Below, in pieces: positions 38,883-47,926 of a stretch of DNA of 64,000 bases (positions are counted from its first letter, which is position 1; every line of letters begins with the position of its first letter). The DNA lies in contig CAVYZK010000004.1 of the NCBI GenBank assembly GCA_963772935.1, forward strand, positions 248,001-312,000, written 5' to 3'. The notes beneath the pieces are model-generated. The model had not been told where the DNA came from. It saw only the letters and a list, made by a program, of their open reading frames with translations, and made no database searches. The stretch is from JANNNF01 sp963772935 (GTDB taxonomy: Bacteria; Pseudomonadota; Alphaproteobacteria; Rhodobacterales; Rhodobacteraceae). The position numbers were made by a program, and so were the translations under genes.

Positions 38883-38971
38883 TGGGTCCAGTGAGGGTCA
38901 GGCAGGCCTCAGACCTAGGGCAAGGGGGCGGGGCGTGCAAGAGGCGCGCGGGCTTGCGTTGACCAACGGCC

Positions 38972-39000
38972 TTGCCTTTTGGCCGCCAAGCGCCTATGTC
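38972..39000 (+). promoter_or_regulatory. Candidate promoter of the cold-shock gene
   Basis: TTGCCT (38972-38977), 17 bases, TATGTC (38995-39000). It would leave an untranslated leader of about 115 bases before the ATG at 39122. Long leaders are typical of cold-shock genes, where the RNA structure controls translation. A second TTGACC at 38959 has no partner. Confidence 0.35.
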
Positions 39001-39121
39001 ACCCACGCGATGCTTACTTTTTCGACCTTGCTGTGTCCTGCGGGCCTTCAGTTTTCGATCAAGCCAACTGAGCCAGGCCACCGCAACAGTGCGGGTGGCG
39101 ACACACTATGGAGTAAACACG

Positions 39122-39328
39122 ATGGCCAATGGCACCGTGAAATGGTTCAACGCAACCAAGGGTTTCGGCTTTATCGCCCCCGCAAACGGCAACCGTGACG
39201 TGTTCGTTCACATCACCGCGCTGGAGCGTGCAGGCATCCGTCAGCTGGCTGACGGTCAGGCTGTGACCTTCGACATCGAATCGGGCCGTGATGGCCGCGA
39301 GTCGGCTACGAACCTCGCTCTGGCATAA
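39122..39328 (+). CDS. cspA: Cold-shock protein, CspA family
   Basis: A 68-residue single OB-fold RNA chaperone. RNP1 KGFGFI and RNP2 VFVHI are present, with GTVKWFNATKG at the start. Relatives melt RNA structure during cold or growth transitions. It has a long leader and a perfect hairpin terminator about 55 bases after the stop. Which of the several Csp paralogues this is cannot be told. Confidence 0.95.
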   Translation: MANGTVKWFNATKGFGFIAPANGNRDVFVHITALERAGIRQLADGQAVTFDIESGRDGRESATNLALA

Positions 39329-39382
39329 TCTGCCAGACCTGATGGTTCAGGTCGGCCTGAGATTCAGGTCTTGATGAATTTG

Positions 39383-39411
39383 AAAAGGGGCAGCGGATCG
39401 CTGCCCCTTTT
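39383..39411 (+). terminator. Intrinsic terminator after cspA
   Basis: AAAAGGGGCAGCG (39383-39395) pairs perfectly with CGCTGCCCCTTTT (39399-39411) around GAT; a strong 13-bp stem with a T-run in its 3' arm. Confidence 0.9.
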
Positions 39412-39468
39412 CGCATGTGAAAAGCGGGTAGGGTTGATTGCGGTTTGCCTGTCGCCCGTTTCACCGCC

Positions 39469-39541
39469 CGTCCCGGCGCAGGCCGGGACCCCGAGGTTTG
39501 GCAGTGATGGCCGAGGCCCCGGCCTGCGCCGGGGCGACCAA
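39469..39541. repeat. REP-like inverted pair, copy 2
   Basis: GTCCCGGCGCAGGCCGGGAC and GGCCCCGGCCTGCGCCGGGG lie in inverted arrangement about 30 bases apart, between the cspA terminator and the peptidoglycan-binding protein gene. It shares the unit CGTCCCGGCG-AGGCCGGG with the pair at 28178. Confidence 0.75.
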
Positions 39542-39560
39542 GCCTTTTGAACGCAACGCC

Positions 39561-40100
39561 CTAGTACAGCAACCCGTCATAGATGCCATACGACCCGGCT
39601 GTGCTTTCCAGATTGCCGGCCTGCCGGGTGTCGCGGGCATAGGCCACCACGGCGTTGTAGGTGCCGGGCCCGAATGACCCGTCAATGCCGCTGCGGTAGT
39701 AACCCTGACCCGCCAGCCTGCGCTGGATGGCCTTGCGTTCGGTCAGCGAATAGCTGCCAAAGGCGCGGGCGGCAGCGGTGTTGTAGACCGAGTAGGACGG
39801 CTGCGGCGCATAGACCGGCTGGGGCCGGGGTTGGTAGTGCTGATAGCGCGGTTCCTCATAATAACGCGGCTGCTGATAGTATTGCTGCTGGCGCGCACGG
39901 TTCTTGTGTTTGATGTCATTGGCAATGGCGCCGACGATCACCGAGGTGGCCACACCAGCCACAAAGCCTTGCTCGCGGTCACCCCAGGCCAAGGCCGGGT
40001 TGGCCGATGCAGCGGCCAGCGACAGGGCGGTCACAGCGGCGATGGCCGAGGTCTTGACGGCCGAGAGGTTCCACACGGGATGTTTGACAGTGGGCAGCAT
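39561..40100 (-). CDS. Exported peptidoglycan-binding-domain protein
   Basis: A 179-residue protein. A signal sequence covers about residues 1-38 (TSAIAAVTALSLAAASANPA). A short glycine/alanine membrane-like segment (FVAGVATSVIVGAIAND) and a Tyr/Gln/Pro-rich stretch (about 70-105) follow. The C-terminal PG_binding_1 domain reads TERKAIQRRLAGQGYYRSGI and DGSFGPGTYNAVVAYARD. It probably sits on the cell wall. Catalytic residues are not seen. Confidence 0.82.
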   Translation of the reverse strand: MLPTVKHPVWNLSAVKTSAIAAVTALSLAAASANPALAWGDREQGFVAGVATSVIVGAIANDIKHKNRARQQQYYQQPRYYEEPRYQHYQPRPQPVYAPQPSYSVYNTAAARAFGSYSLTERKAIQRRLAGQGYYRSGIDGSFGPGTYNAVVAYARDTRQAGNLESTAGSYGIYDGLLY

Positions 40101-40222
40101 GTCGTTTCCTTTCTGATCTGCTCCGATGGTCGGGGCGATGGGATAGACATGGGGCCTGCTGCCCCGCTAAGCAAAAACAATGCCATGTTATGCGATAGCG
40201 CGTTATATTTCAGTAGGTTGCG

Positions 40223-41350
40223 TTACCCGTTCCATGCGGCCAGCAGGGTGGACAGGCGCTGTAAACCTTCCTCCAGCCGGGTTTCTGGCCCGCCACCCAC
40301 CCCAAGGCGGATGTGAAACGGGTGATCATAGGCGGTGCCGGGCAGCACAAAGGTGCGGTAGGGGGCGAATAAAAGACGGCGGGCGAAGGGTTCGGCATCG
40401 ATTCCGTCCAGCCGGGCAAGGCCGATGAGGCCTGCTTGCGGGGCGGTCCAGTTCAGGCGGGGCTCGCGGGTGACAAACGCATCCAGCCGGGACAGCGTTT
40501 CGGTGGCGGTGGCGCGCGCGGTGGTCAGGCTGGCGGTCAGGCGATCCGGGCGCAGGGCAATCTCGGCGATATGTTCGCCCAGCACATTCATGATCTCAGA
40601 CGAATTTTCCCGCAGGATCATTGCATCGCGGATCAGGGTTTTGTCCGGGCTGATCATCCACCCCGTGCGCAACCCTTGCAGCCCAAGCGCCTTGGACACT
40701 GACCCCGTGGTGATGCCGCGCGCATACATCCCCGCGATAGAGGGCGGGCGCGGGCCATGCCATTCAAGGCCTGCATAAACCTCATCCACCAGCAGATAGG
40801 CCCCCACCGTGTCGGCAATCTGCACGATCCGCGCCAGATCGGCGGCGGGGATCAGTCGCCCTGTGGGGTTGTTGGGGTTGGTGAGGAAGATCAGTTTCGT
40901 GCGGGGGGTGATGCTGGCCGCCAGATCATCGGGGTTCAGGTGCCAGTTGTTTTCCTCTCGCCGTTGTACCGTGATCAGGGTTGCCCCGGTCGCCCGCGCC
41001 ATCACGCCGGCCTGCGGCCAGCCAGGGGTGTCGGTCACAATCTCATCACCGGGGAACAGCAGTTGGCGGAAGGCCAGATAGTTCGCCTCGGCCGTCCCTG
41101 CGGTGATCAGCACGTCGTCGGGGGCGTTGACGCCCGCAAGCCCGGCCTGATCCAGCACACGCTGGCGCAGGGCGGGCAGGCCAAGGAAACTGGCCCCGTT
41201 CCAGTCAAGCGACAGGTTGGGGTCAAGGTCAGGCAGAAAATCGCCCAAGGTGGGCGACCGGGCGAGGGAGAAGCCGATGAAGCATTCGGGCGGATCAGCG
41301 GCGGTGGTTTCCAGAAGATATTCGAACAGTTTGTGAATCGTGACTTTCAT
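40223..41350 (-). CDS. PLP-dependent aminotransferase, class I/II
   Basis: A 375-residue fold-type I aminotransferase. It shows ITAGTAEANYLAFRQLLFPG, FLTNPNNPTGRLI, LVDEVYAGLEW and the PLP lysine in TGSVSKALGLQGLRTGWM, plus the C-terminal arginine region (HIRLGVGGG). ATG 41350 is chosen over an ATG five codons upstream (41365) that lies inside a palindrome. The gene follows an SDR on the same strand, separated by two perfect palindromes. Substrate not predictable. Confidence 0.88.
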   Translation of the reverse strand: MKVTIHKLFEYLLETTAADPPECFIGFSLARSPTLGDFLPDLDPNLSLDWNGASFLGLPALRQRVLDQAGLAGVNAPDDVLITAGTAEANYLAFRQLLFPGDEIVTDTPGWPQAGVMARATGATLITVQRREENNWHLNPDDLAASITPRTKLIFLTNPNNPTGRLIPAADLARIVQIADTVGAYLLVDEVYAGLEWHGPRPPSIAGMYARGITTGSVSKALGLQGLRTGWMISPDKTLIRDAMILRENSSEIMNVLGEHIAEIALRPDRLTASLTTARATATETLSRLDAFVTREPRLNWTAPQAGLIGLARLDGIDAEPFARRLLFAPYRTFVLPGTAYDHPFHIRLGVGGGPETRLEEGLQRLSTLLAAWNG

Positions 41351-41363
41351 CGTGGGGTGCCCC

Positions 41364-41407
41364 AAGAATTTTCGAAAATTCTTGCAAATTTCTTCGAAGA
41401 AATTTGC
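41364..41407. repeat. Two adjacent perfect palindromes (20 bp and 24 bp)
   Basis: AAGAATTTTCGAAAATTCTT (41364-41383) is directly followed by a 24-bp perfect palindrome (41384-41407) with centre TTCGAA and ends GCAAAT/ATTTGC. Both are AT-rich in a GC-rich genome and occupy the 63-base gap between an SDR and an aminotransferase gene. They could be paired hairpins for termination or attenuation, or protein sites; no T-run follows. Confidence 0.85.
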
Positions 41408-41413
41408 GTGGCG

Positions 41414-42145
41414 TCAGCGGACATCGCGGCCCTGATTGAGGATGATCACATTGCCCGAACAGATATCGCCCATGTCCGACACCAGAAATCCCACCCATCC
41501 GGCGATCTGGTCGGGCTGCATCGCCGTGCCGTGCGGCATGGCCGAAATCGCGCGGGCCAGCACATCGGCGGTCAGCACATCGAACAGCGGGGTTTCGGTC
41601 ATCGCCGGGGCCAGCGAGTTCACCGCGATCTTTTCCCGCGCATAGCGGCGGGCGAGGTCTTTGGTCAGCGTGTCCATCGCGGCCTTGCTGGCACGGTAAT
41701 GCGGCGGGTCGAACACGTCGAAATTATAGGCCCCGTTGGACGAGATGTTCACGATCTTGCGCACGCCGGGGCGGTTTGCCATCGCCTTGACCGCCCCTTG
41801 GCAGCAATGGAAGGCGCTGGAAAAGTTGACCGCCATCTGGCGGTCCAGTTCCGCTGCCGGGATATTCGGGAAGTCCGACATGAAGCAGGTGCCCGCATTG
41901 TTGACCAACACATCGACGCCGCCAAACCGGGTGGTGATGCGGTCGAACAGGTCGGCAATCGCATCGGCGTCGGTCAGATCAACCGCCTCGGGGGTGAAGC
42001 CCGCAACATCGGCGGCCATCAGCAACAGGGCAGGCCCGTCGATATCGACGCCCACCACTTGCAGCCCGTCTTGCGTCAGACGGTCCACAATCGCGCGGCC
42101 CATACCGCCCGCAGCGCCCGTCACCACAGCAATGCGTTGTGTCAT
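41414..42145 (-). CDS. Short-chain dehydrogenase/reductase
   Basis: A 243-residue NAD(P)-dependent oxidoreductase. The cofactor motif TGAAGGMG, the acidic residue in GVDIDG suggesting NAD(H) preference, NNAG, catalytic Ser in NISSNGAYN and Y-x3-K in HYRASKAAM are present. The start has an ideal AGGAGG. It is divergent from the GSP-synthase-like gene and precedes the aminotransferase. Substrate unknown. Confidence 0.9.
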   Translation of the reverse strand: MTQRIAVVTGAAGGMGRAIVDRLTQDGLQVVGVDIDGPALLLMAADVAGFTPEAVDLTDADAIADLFDRITTRFGGVDVLVNNAGTCFMSDFPNIPAAELDRQMAVNFSSAFHCCQGAVKAMANRPGVRKIVNISSNGAYNFDVFDPPHYRASKAAMDTLTKDLARRYAREKIAVNSLAPAMTETPLFDVLTADVLARAISAMPHGTAMQPDQIAGWVGFLVSDMGDICSGNVIILNQGRDVR

Positions 42146-42262
42146 ATATCCTCCTGTTTTTTAAGCAGCCTAGGGGAGTTGTATGGCAAAGGAAACGGCC
42201 TATCCCCCTTGCGCAGGCCGCCGCGACGCCCGATATCGCAAAAGACCCCAAAGGAGCCTTGC

Positions 42263-43429
42263 ATGGACCGACTGCGCCTTCCCGAACGCCCCGACTGGCG
42301 CAGCGAGGCTGAAAAGCTGGGTTTCACCTTTGCCGACATGTATGGCGAACCCTATTGGGATGAAACCTCGGCCTATTCGTTTAGCCTGGAGGAGGTGGAA
42401 ACCCGGATCGAAGACCCGTCCACCGAATTGCACGCAATGTGCCGCGAGGCAGTGGCGGCGATTGTGGCGGATGAGGCGTTGATGGGGCGGATGGATATTC
42501 CGCGCGACCATTGGGATTTGGTGGCTGGCAGTTGGGCGGCAGGCGAGCCGGAGTTGTATGGGCGCTTCGATCTGGCTTATGACGGGCAGGGGCCTGCCAA
42601 GCTGCTGGAATATAACGCCGATACGCCGACATCGCTGTATGAGTCTTCGGGCTTTCAATGGCTGTGGTTTGAACAGCAACAGGCCGCATCCGTGCTGCCC
42701 GCCGGGGCCGATCAGTTCAACGGCATCCATGAGGCCTTGGTGGCCCGGTTCGCCGAGATGTTTGCCACCGGCACCGACGTGCATTTTGCGGCGATCACCG
42801 ACGCGCCCGAGGATTATGCGACCGTCGAGACCCTGGCATGGGCTGCACGCGAGGCGGGCCTTGGCGCGCATTTCACCGAGCTGGAAAAGATCGGCATCAC
42901 CAAGGATGGCCAGTTTGCCGACGCGGAAGACCGGGTGATCGGCGCGCTGTTCAAGCTCTACCCGTGGGAAGACCTTCTGCGCGACCCGTTTGCCGAACAT
43001 CTGGCGTCGTCGGGGTGCCGGTTCATCGAACCCGCATGGAAGGCGCTGGTGTCGAACAAGGCCATCCTGCCGGTGTTGTGGCAGATGTTTCCGGGCCACC
43101 CGAACCTGCTGCCCAGCTTTTTCGCGGGCGAGGAGGACGCAAGCCTGATGCCGCAGGGATATGTCGAAAAACCCATATTCTCACGCGAGGGGGCGTCGGT
43201 TTCGATCCATCAGGGGGGGCGGGTGCTGGCATCCTCGTCGAACCGCGATTATGATCGCCATCCGCGCATCGTGCAGGCCTATCATCCGTTGCCGCAGTTC
43301 GGCGGCATGCACCCGGTGATCGGGGCGTGGGTGGTGGGAGAGACTTGTGTGGGGATGGGTGTGCGCGAAGATGCGGGCCTGATCACGCAGGATATGTCGC
43401 GGTTCAAGCCGCATTTCATTGAAGGGTAA
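42263..43429 (+). CDS. Glutathionylspermidine-synthase family protein (YgiC-like ATP-grasp)
   Basis: A 388-residue ATP-grasp ligase. Family marks are WDLVAGSWAAGEPELYGRFD, LLEYNADTPTSLYESSGFQW, FKLYPWEDLLRDPFAEHL, EPAWKALVSNKAILPVLW and YVEKPIFSREGASV. It lacks the amidase domain of true Gsp, like E. coli YgiC. ATG 42263 follows AAAGGAG. It is four bases from the DUF1190 lipoprotein, the YgiB counterpart. The ligated substrates are not known. Confidence 0.88.
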   Translation: MDRLRLPERPDWRSEAEKLGFTFADMYGEPYWDETSAYSFSLEEVETRIEDPSTELHAMCREAVAAIVADEALMGRMDIPRDHWDLVAGSWAAGEPELYGRFDLAYDGQGPAKLLEYNADTPTSLYESSGFQWLWFEQQQAASVLPAGADQFNGIHEALVARFAEMFATGTDVHFAAITDAPEDYATVETLAWAAREAGLGAHFTELEKIGITKDGQFADAEDRVIGALFKLYPWEDLLRDPFAEHLASSGCRFIEPAWKALVSNKAILPVLWQMFPGHPNLLPSFFAGEEDASLMPQGYVEKPIFSREGASVSIHQGGRVLASSSNRDYDRHPRIVQAYHPLPQFGGMHPVIGAWVVGETCVGMGVREDAGLITQDMSRFKPHFIEG

Positions 43430-43433
43430 GCCC

Positions 43434-44001
43434 ATGAAACGGTCTTCGCATGTGTCGGTGGTGATCCTTGGCGCGGCGGCCTTTGCGCTGGCCGGGTGTC
43501 AGGACACGCAAACCGAGGCTGCGGCCTTCCCCGATGCGGCCAGTTGCAAGGCAGCGGCAGAAACCAATGGCTGGTTCAGCGCCGCCGATTGCGACGCGAC
43601 CTTTGCCGAGGCCAAGATCCTGCACGACGAAACCGCCCCGCGTTATGAAATCCAAAGAGCTGTGCGAGGCGGAACATGGCCCGGCGCTGTGCGGCGAAGA
43701 CTCGGTTGCCGGGTCGGGCGGGGGTGGTATGGGCTTCATGCCGTTCTTCATGGGCTACATGATCGGGCAGGCCCTGGGCGGGGGCAGGCCAATCGCGCAG
43801 CCGGTGATGGCCAAGGCCGGAGGCGGGTTTTCGACGCCCGGGGGCACCAGCATCGGGCAGTTGAACTCCAGCGGGAAAATGCCTGCGGCGGCCTTTGCCA
43901 AGGCCCCGGTGACCAAGGGGCTGGCCCCGATGACCAAGGCGCAAGTGTCGTCGCGCGGTGGCTTTGGCGGATCGGCGGCGTCGCGGTCGGTCGGTGGCTG
44001 A
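43434..44001 (+). CDS. DUF1190 (YgiB-like) lipoprotein (frame break near 43649)
   Basis: About 188 residues restored. A lipoprotein signal ends in LAGC. The mature part shows the DUF1190 pattern FPDAASCKAAAETNGWFSAA, ELCEAEHGPALCGED and a glycine-rich low-complexity tail (GGGGMGFMPFFMGYMIGQAL, GGFGGSAASRSVGG). An extra A near 43649 breaks PRYE/SKELCEAE. It follows the YgiC-like gene in one operon; in E. coli the order is ygiB-ygiC, here reversed. The start ATG comes five codons into the open frame. Confidence 0.85.
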
Positions 44002-44150
44002 CTGGGGCGGTGTGAGCGGGCATTTGCCGATGCCCCTATTATTGTGTGTAAATCTGGACGCTTGCCCTTCGCGCTGCATGGTTGCAAGGCAGATGTCTTT
44101 CCGTTAGCGGTTGGTGATCAAATGCCTGACAACAGTTGTGACCCTGTCTG

Positions 44151-45482
44151 ATGCCGCAAAAGACCCGTGCTATGGACCGACGGCTTGGCTTTTTTCTGGC
44201 TGCGGTGACCTTCGTGCTGATCGCGCTTGCGGTCTGGACCAACATGGCCGCCACTACAAATGCCCGGATGGCCACCAATGCCTTGCAGATTGAACGGTCT
44301 GCGGAGGCCGTGCTGAGGCTGGCGGTGGATGCCGAAACCGGGCAGCGCGGGTTTTTGTTGACAGGTGATGCGATCTTTCTGGAGCCGTTTCATGCCGCGC
44401 AGGCGGGATATGTCTATGCCATCCAGAACTTGCAGGCGCTGATCACGGACAGGCCGGAACAGCTTGAACGGGTAGCGGATCTGCGCCGGGTGCTGGATGC
44501 CAGATTCGAAATAATCACCGAGACACTGCGACTGGAAGAGGCGGGTCAGGGCGCCGAGGCGGTGGCCCTTATACGCACCCATAACGGCAAGATGATGATG
44601 GACGAGGCGCGCAACACGGTGGCGGCGATTGTTCGCGTCGAGCGGTCGCTGATGGCCGGGCGGCAGGACCGGGCGGCATCATGGCGGCTGCTGGCGTCGG
44701 TGCTGACGGCGGCGGGGTTGTTGACGCTGGCGGTCACGGCCGTGCTGCAATGGCGGCAGATGCGCGGCGCGGTGGCGGCACAGCGGGCACAGATCGCCGC
44801 GCTGTCGGCAGAGGTGGACGCGCGCACCAAAGATATCCAGCACGAGGTGATGCGTCTGCAAGCCTTGCTGGCCGATCTGTCGCACCGTGTCGGCAACAAC
44901 CTTGCCATGGTGGCCAGCATGGTCAGCCTGCAAATGCGCGACACGCAGGATGAAAGCGCAAAGGCCGCACTGAAAACCGCCGTTGCACGGATTCAGACGG
45001 TGGGCCATGGCTTGCGGCGGCTGATCGTCGATGTGGAAAATGACAATGTGGATGGGCAGGCCTATCTGGACACGATCTTGTCGGACCTTGATGTGTCAGC
45101 GCAGGCGCAGGGCGTCACCCTGACCCGCGATCTGGCCAGCCTGCGCATTCGGGGCCGGGACGGGATTTCGCTGACGATTATCATCAATGAACTGGTCACA
45201 AACGCGCTGAAGCACGGGTTCCCGGAAGGGATGGCGGGCCAGATCAAGGTGGGTTTCGCGCAGGACATGGCGGCCACCAGCCCGACGCTGGTGGTGACGG
45301 TCGCGGATGACGGGGTGGGGATGGCAGCATCACCGGGCAAGCCCGGCTTGGGCGGGCGTATTCTGGAGATGATGGTGCAAAGCCTTGCCGGACGGCTTGA
45401 GGTTGGCCCCGCGCAGCCCGGTGGGCCAAGGCCCGGCACGATCAGCCGCATATTCCTGCCACAGCGCGCCAGTCACGCCTAA
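44151..45482 (+). CDS. Sensor histidine kinase with CHASE3 domain (HisKA_2/HWE-like)
   Basis: A 443-residue membrane kinase. A membrane helix at about 14-31 and a second at about 180-205 flank a CHASE3 sensor region (DAETGQRGFLLTGDAIFLEP). A coiled segment leads to a HisKA_2 phosphoacceptor domain (LLADLSHRVGNNLAMVASMV) and a HATPase domain with NELVTNALKHGFP and DDGVGM. No response regulator is adjacent, so it is an orphan. This branch often acts in general stress or light signalling; inference only. The 149 bases upstream show nothing firm. Confidence 0.87.
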   Translation: MPQKTRAMDRRLGFFLAAVTFVLIALAVWTNMAATTNARMATNALQIERSAEAVLRLAVDAETGQRGFLLTGDAIFLEPFHAAQAGYVYAIQNLQALITDRPEQLERVADLRRVLDARFEIITETLRLEEAGQGAEAVALIRTHNGKMMMDEARNTVAAIVRVERSLMAGRQDRAASWRLLASVLTAAGLLTLAVTAVLQWRQMRGAVAAQRAQIAALSAEVDARTKDIQHEVMRLQALLADLSHRVGNNLAMVASMVSLQMRDTQDESAKAALKTAVARIQTVGHGLRRLIVDVENDNVDGQAYLDTILSDLDVSAQAQGVTLTRDLASLRIRGRDGISLTIIINELVTNALKHGFPEGMAGQIKVGFAQDMAATSPTLVVTVADDGVGMAASPGKPGLGGRILEMMVQSLAGRLEVGPAQPGGPRPGTISRIFLPQRASHA

Positions 45483-45490
45483 GGCGCGGG

Positions 45491-45516
45491 CCCGGGGGCG
45501 GTTGCACCCCGGACCC
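45491..45516. terminator. GC hairpin between convergent kinase and gabD
   Basis: CCGGGG (45492-45497) pairs with CCCCGG (45507-45512), followed by ACCC. It resembles the hairpin part of the type-I 3'-end element but lacks GGGATATTT. It lies ten bases after the kinase stop and ten before the gabD stop. Confidence 0.4.
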
Positions 45517-45525
45517 GGTGGCCCG

Positions 45526-47005
45526 TCAGATCGACAGACAGATATACTTCATTTCCAGATAATCCTCGATCCCGTGGTGCGACCCTTCGCGCCCCAGACC
45601 GGACTGTTTGACGCCGCCGAACGGCGCGACCTCGGTGGAAATGATCCCGGTGTTGACCCCGACGATCCCGTATTCCAGCGCCTCTTGCACCCGGGTGACC
45701 CGGCCAATGTCGCGGCTGTAGAAGTAGCTGGCCAGACCAAAGATGGTGTCATTGGCCAGATGGATGGCTTCTTCCTCGGTTTCGAACTTGAACAAGGGGG
45801 CCAGCGGGCCAAAGGTTTCCTCATTGGTGACCAGCATGTCAGAGGTGACGCCCGTCAGGATGGTGGGTTCAAAGAACGACCCGCCAAGCGCGTGGCGGTT
45901 GCCGCCAAGCTCTACCTTCGCGCCTTTTGGCGGTGGCGTCGGCAATATGTTCTTCGACCTTCTTGACCGCCGCCATGGTGATCAGCGGGCCAAATTCCAC
46001 CGTTTCGGACAGACCATCGCCGACACGGGTCTTCACCACCGCTGCGCGCAATTTGGCGGCGAAGGCATCATAGACACCGGCCTGCACATAGATGCGGTTG
46101 GCACAGACGCAGGTCTGGCCGTTGTTGCGGAATTTGGACATCATCGCACCCGCAACGGCGGCATCCAGATCGGCGTCGTCAAACACGATGAAGGGGGCGT
46201 TGCCGCCCAACTCCATGCTGCATTTCATCACTTGCTCGGCCGCTTGCCGCATCAGGATGCGGCCCACGCCGGTGGACCCGGTGAAGGTCAGCTTGCGCAC
46301 GATGGGGTTTTCGCAGAACTCTTTGCCGATATCCGACGATTTGGTCGATGGTACGACCGAGAACAGCCCGGCAGGCACACCCGCCCGTTCGGCCAGCACA
46401 GCCATTGCCAGTGCCGACAGCGGGGTTTCCGCCGCAGGGCGCGCGACAAAGCCGCAGCCAGCCGCAAGCGCCGGGCCACATTTGCGGGTGATCATCGCGC
46501 AGGGAAAGTTCCACGGCGTGATTGATCCGACCACCCCGATGGGCTGCTTGATCACGGTGATGCGTTTGTCGCGCTGATGGCCGGGGATGGTCTCGCCGTA
46601 GATCCGCTTGGCCTCCTCGCCGAACCATTCGATGAAGGACGCGCCATAGGCAATCTCGCCCTTGGCCTCGGCCAGCGGTTTGCCCATTTCGGCGGTCAGG
46701 ATGGTGGCCAGATCGTCCTGATTGGCCATCATCAGATCAAACCACTTGCGCAAGACCTGCGCGCGTTCCTTGCCGGTACGAGCCGCCCATTCCTTCATCG
46801 CGACATTGGCTGCATCAATGGCGCGGGCAACCTCGGCGCGGCCAACGTCGGCCACATGGGCGATCACATCGCCGCGCGCAGGGTTGGTGACGGGGAAAGT
46901 GGCCCCATCGTCCGCATCAATCCATTGGCCAGCCACATAGGCCTTGGTCGCCAGCAGGCTGGGGTCTTTTAGCAAGGATGCAAGGTCGGTGACGGAATCG
47001 AGCAT
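45526..47005 (-). CDS. gabD: Succinate-semialdehyde dehydrogenase (frame break near 45926)
   Basis: An aldehyde dehydrogenase of about 492 residues restored, making succinate from succinate semialdehyde. It shows PWNFPCAMITRKCGPALAAG, FTGSTGVGRILM, catalytic Glu in MELGGNAPFIVFDDAD, catalytic Cys in NNGQTCVCANR, and the C-terminal GREGSHHGIEDYLEMKYICL. An extra base in the TTTT run at 45925-45928 breaks DATAKGAKVELGG. NADP use (GabD type) is inferred from overall similarity. No GABA transaminase is next to it. Confidence 0.9.
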
Positions 47006-47110
47006 GGGAGTCTCCCCTTTTATGATCGCACATGCAAAGCATGGGGGGCGGGGGCTTGTCCAGTTCCCGCGCACGGAAATGCTGCGTGATTTGATCAAAC
47101 GAGGGATGCG

Positions 47111-47890
47111 ATGGATCTGGATCGGGCCTATGCCAATAGCGCGTTCATTGCGGGCGGCGATGATTATCCGGCCCGGTGGGCGTCGGATGCGGCGGCGTTC
47201 CGGGCAGGGATGGGCGCGCGGGCGGACCTGGGGCTGGCTTACGGCCCCGGCGCGCGGCAGTGGTTCGACCTGTTCCACCCGGCGGGGGACGCACGCGGGC
47301 TGATGGTGTTTGTGCATGGCGGCTACTGGATGGCCACCGACCCCCGCCTGTGGTCGCATCTGGCCGCAGGGGCGGTGGCGCGGGGCTGGGCCTGTGCGAT
47401 GCCCTGCTACACGCTGGCCCCCGAGGCCCGGATCACGGCGATGACGGGTGAGGTGGCCTTGGCGGTACAGGCGGCGGCGGCGCGGGTGGCGGGGCCGGTG
47501 GTGGTGACGGGCCATTCGGCGGGCGGGCATCTGACGGCGCGGATGGGCTGTGTCGGGGTGTTCGGTGGACCGCTGGCGCGGGTGGTGCCGCTGTCGCCCT
47601 TGGCAGAACTGTCACCGCTGGCAGGCACCGCGATGAATGAGGCGTTGCATCTGGACGATGCCGAGGTAGCGCGCGAGTCCCCCGCACGGTTGGAATTGCG
47701 CCCGGATGTGCAGGCGCATGTCTGGGTCGGCGGGCAGGAGCGGCCGGCATTTCTGTGGCAGGCGCGGGTCTTGTCCGAGGCTTGGGGCTGCGATTGGACG
47801 GTGGATGCCGGGCGGCATCATTTTGATGTGATCGACGGCTACGGGCAGGCGGACTCGCCCCTTATGCAGGCCTGTCTGGGCGGGATGTAA
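47111..47890 (+). CDS. Alpha/beta hydrolase (kynurenine-formamidase-like)
   Basis: A 259-residue hydrolase. The oxyanion motif is HGGYW, the nucleophile elbow GHSAGGHL and a candidate catalytic histidine is in GRHHFDVID. HGGYW plus GHSAGG is typical of the arylformamidase group that opens N-formylkynurenine, but carboxylesterases share it. Divergent from gabD. A short GGGAGTATTT-type element follows the stop. Confidence 0.8.
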   Translation: MDLDRAYANSAFIAGGDDYPARWASDAAAFRAGMGARADLGLAYGPGARQWFDLFHPAGDARGLMVFVHGGYWMATDPRLWSHLAAGAVARGWACAMPCYTLAPEARITAMTGEVALAVQAAAARVAGPVVVTGHSAGGHLTARMGCVGVFGGPLARVVPLSPLAELSPLAGTAMNEALHLDDAEVARESPARLELRPDVQAHVWVGGQERPAFLWQARVLSEAWGCDWTVDAGRHHFDVIDGYGQADSPLMQACLGGM

Positions 47891-47892
47891 GC

Positions 47893-47925
47893 GCTCCGCT
47901 GGGAGTATTTAAGAAAGAGCAATGG
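47893..47925 (+). repeat. Degenerate GGGATATTT-type 3'-end element
   Basis: GCTCCGCTGGGAGTATTT followed by AAGAAAGAGCAATGG, starting two bases after the hydrolase stop. It fits the type-II pattern (GCCTCCGGCGGGGATATTT) with a few changes. Confidence 0.5.
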
Positions 47926-47926
47926 C

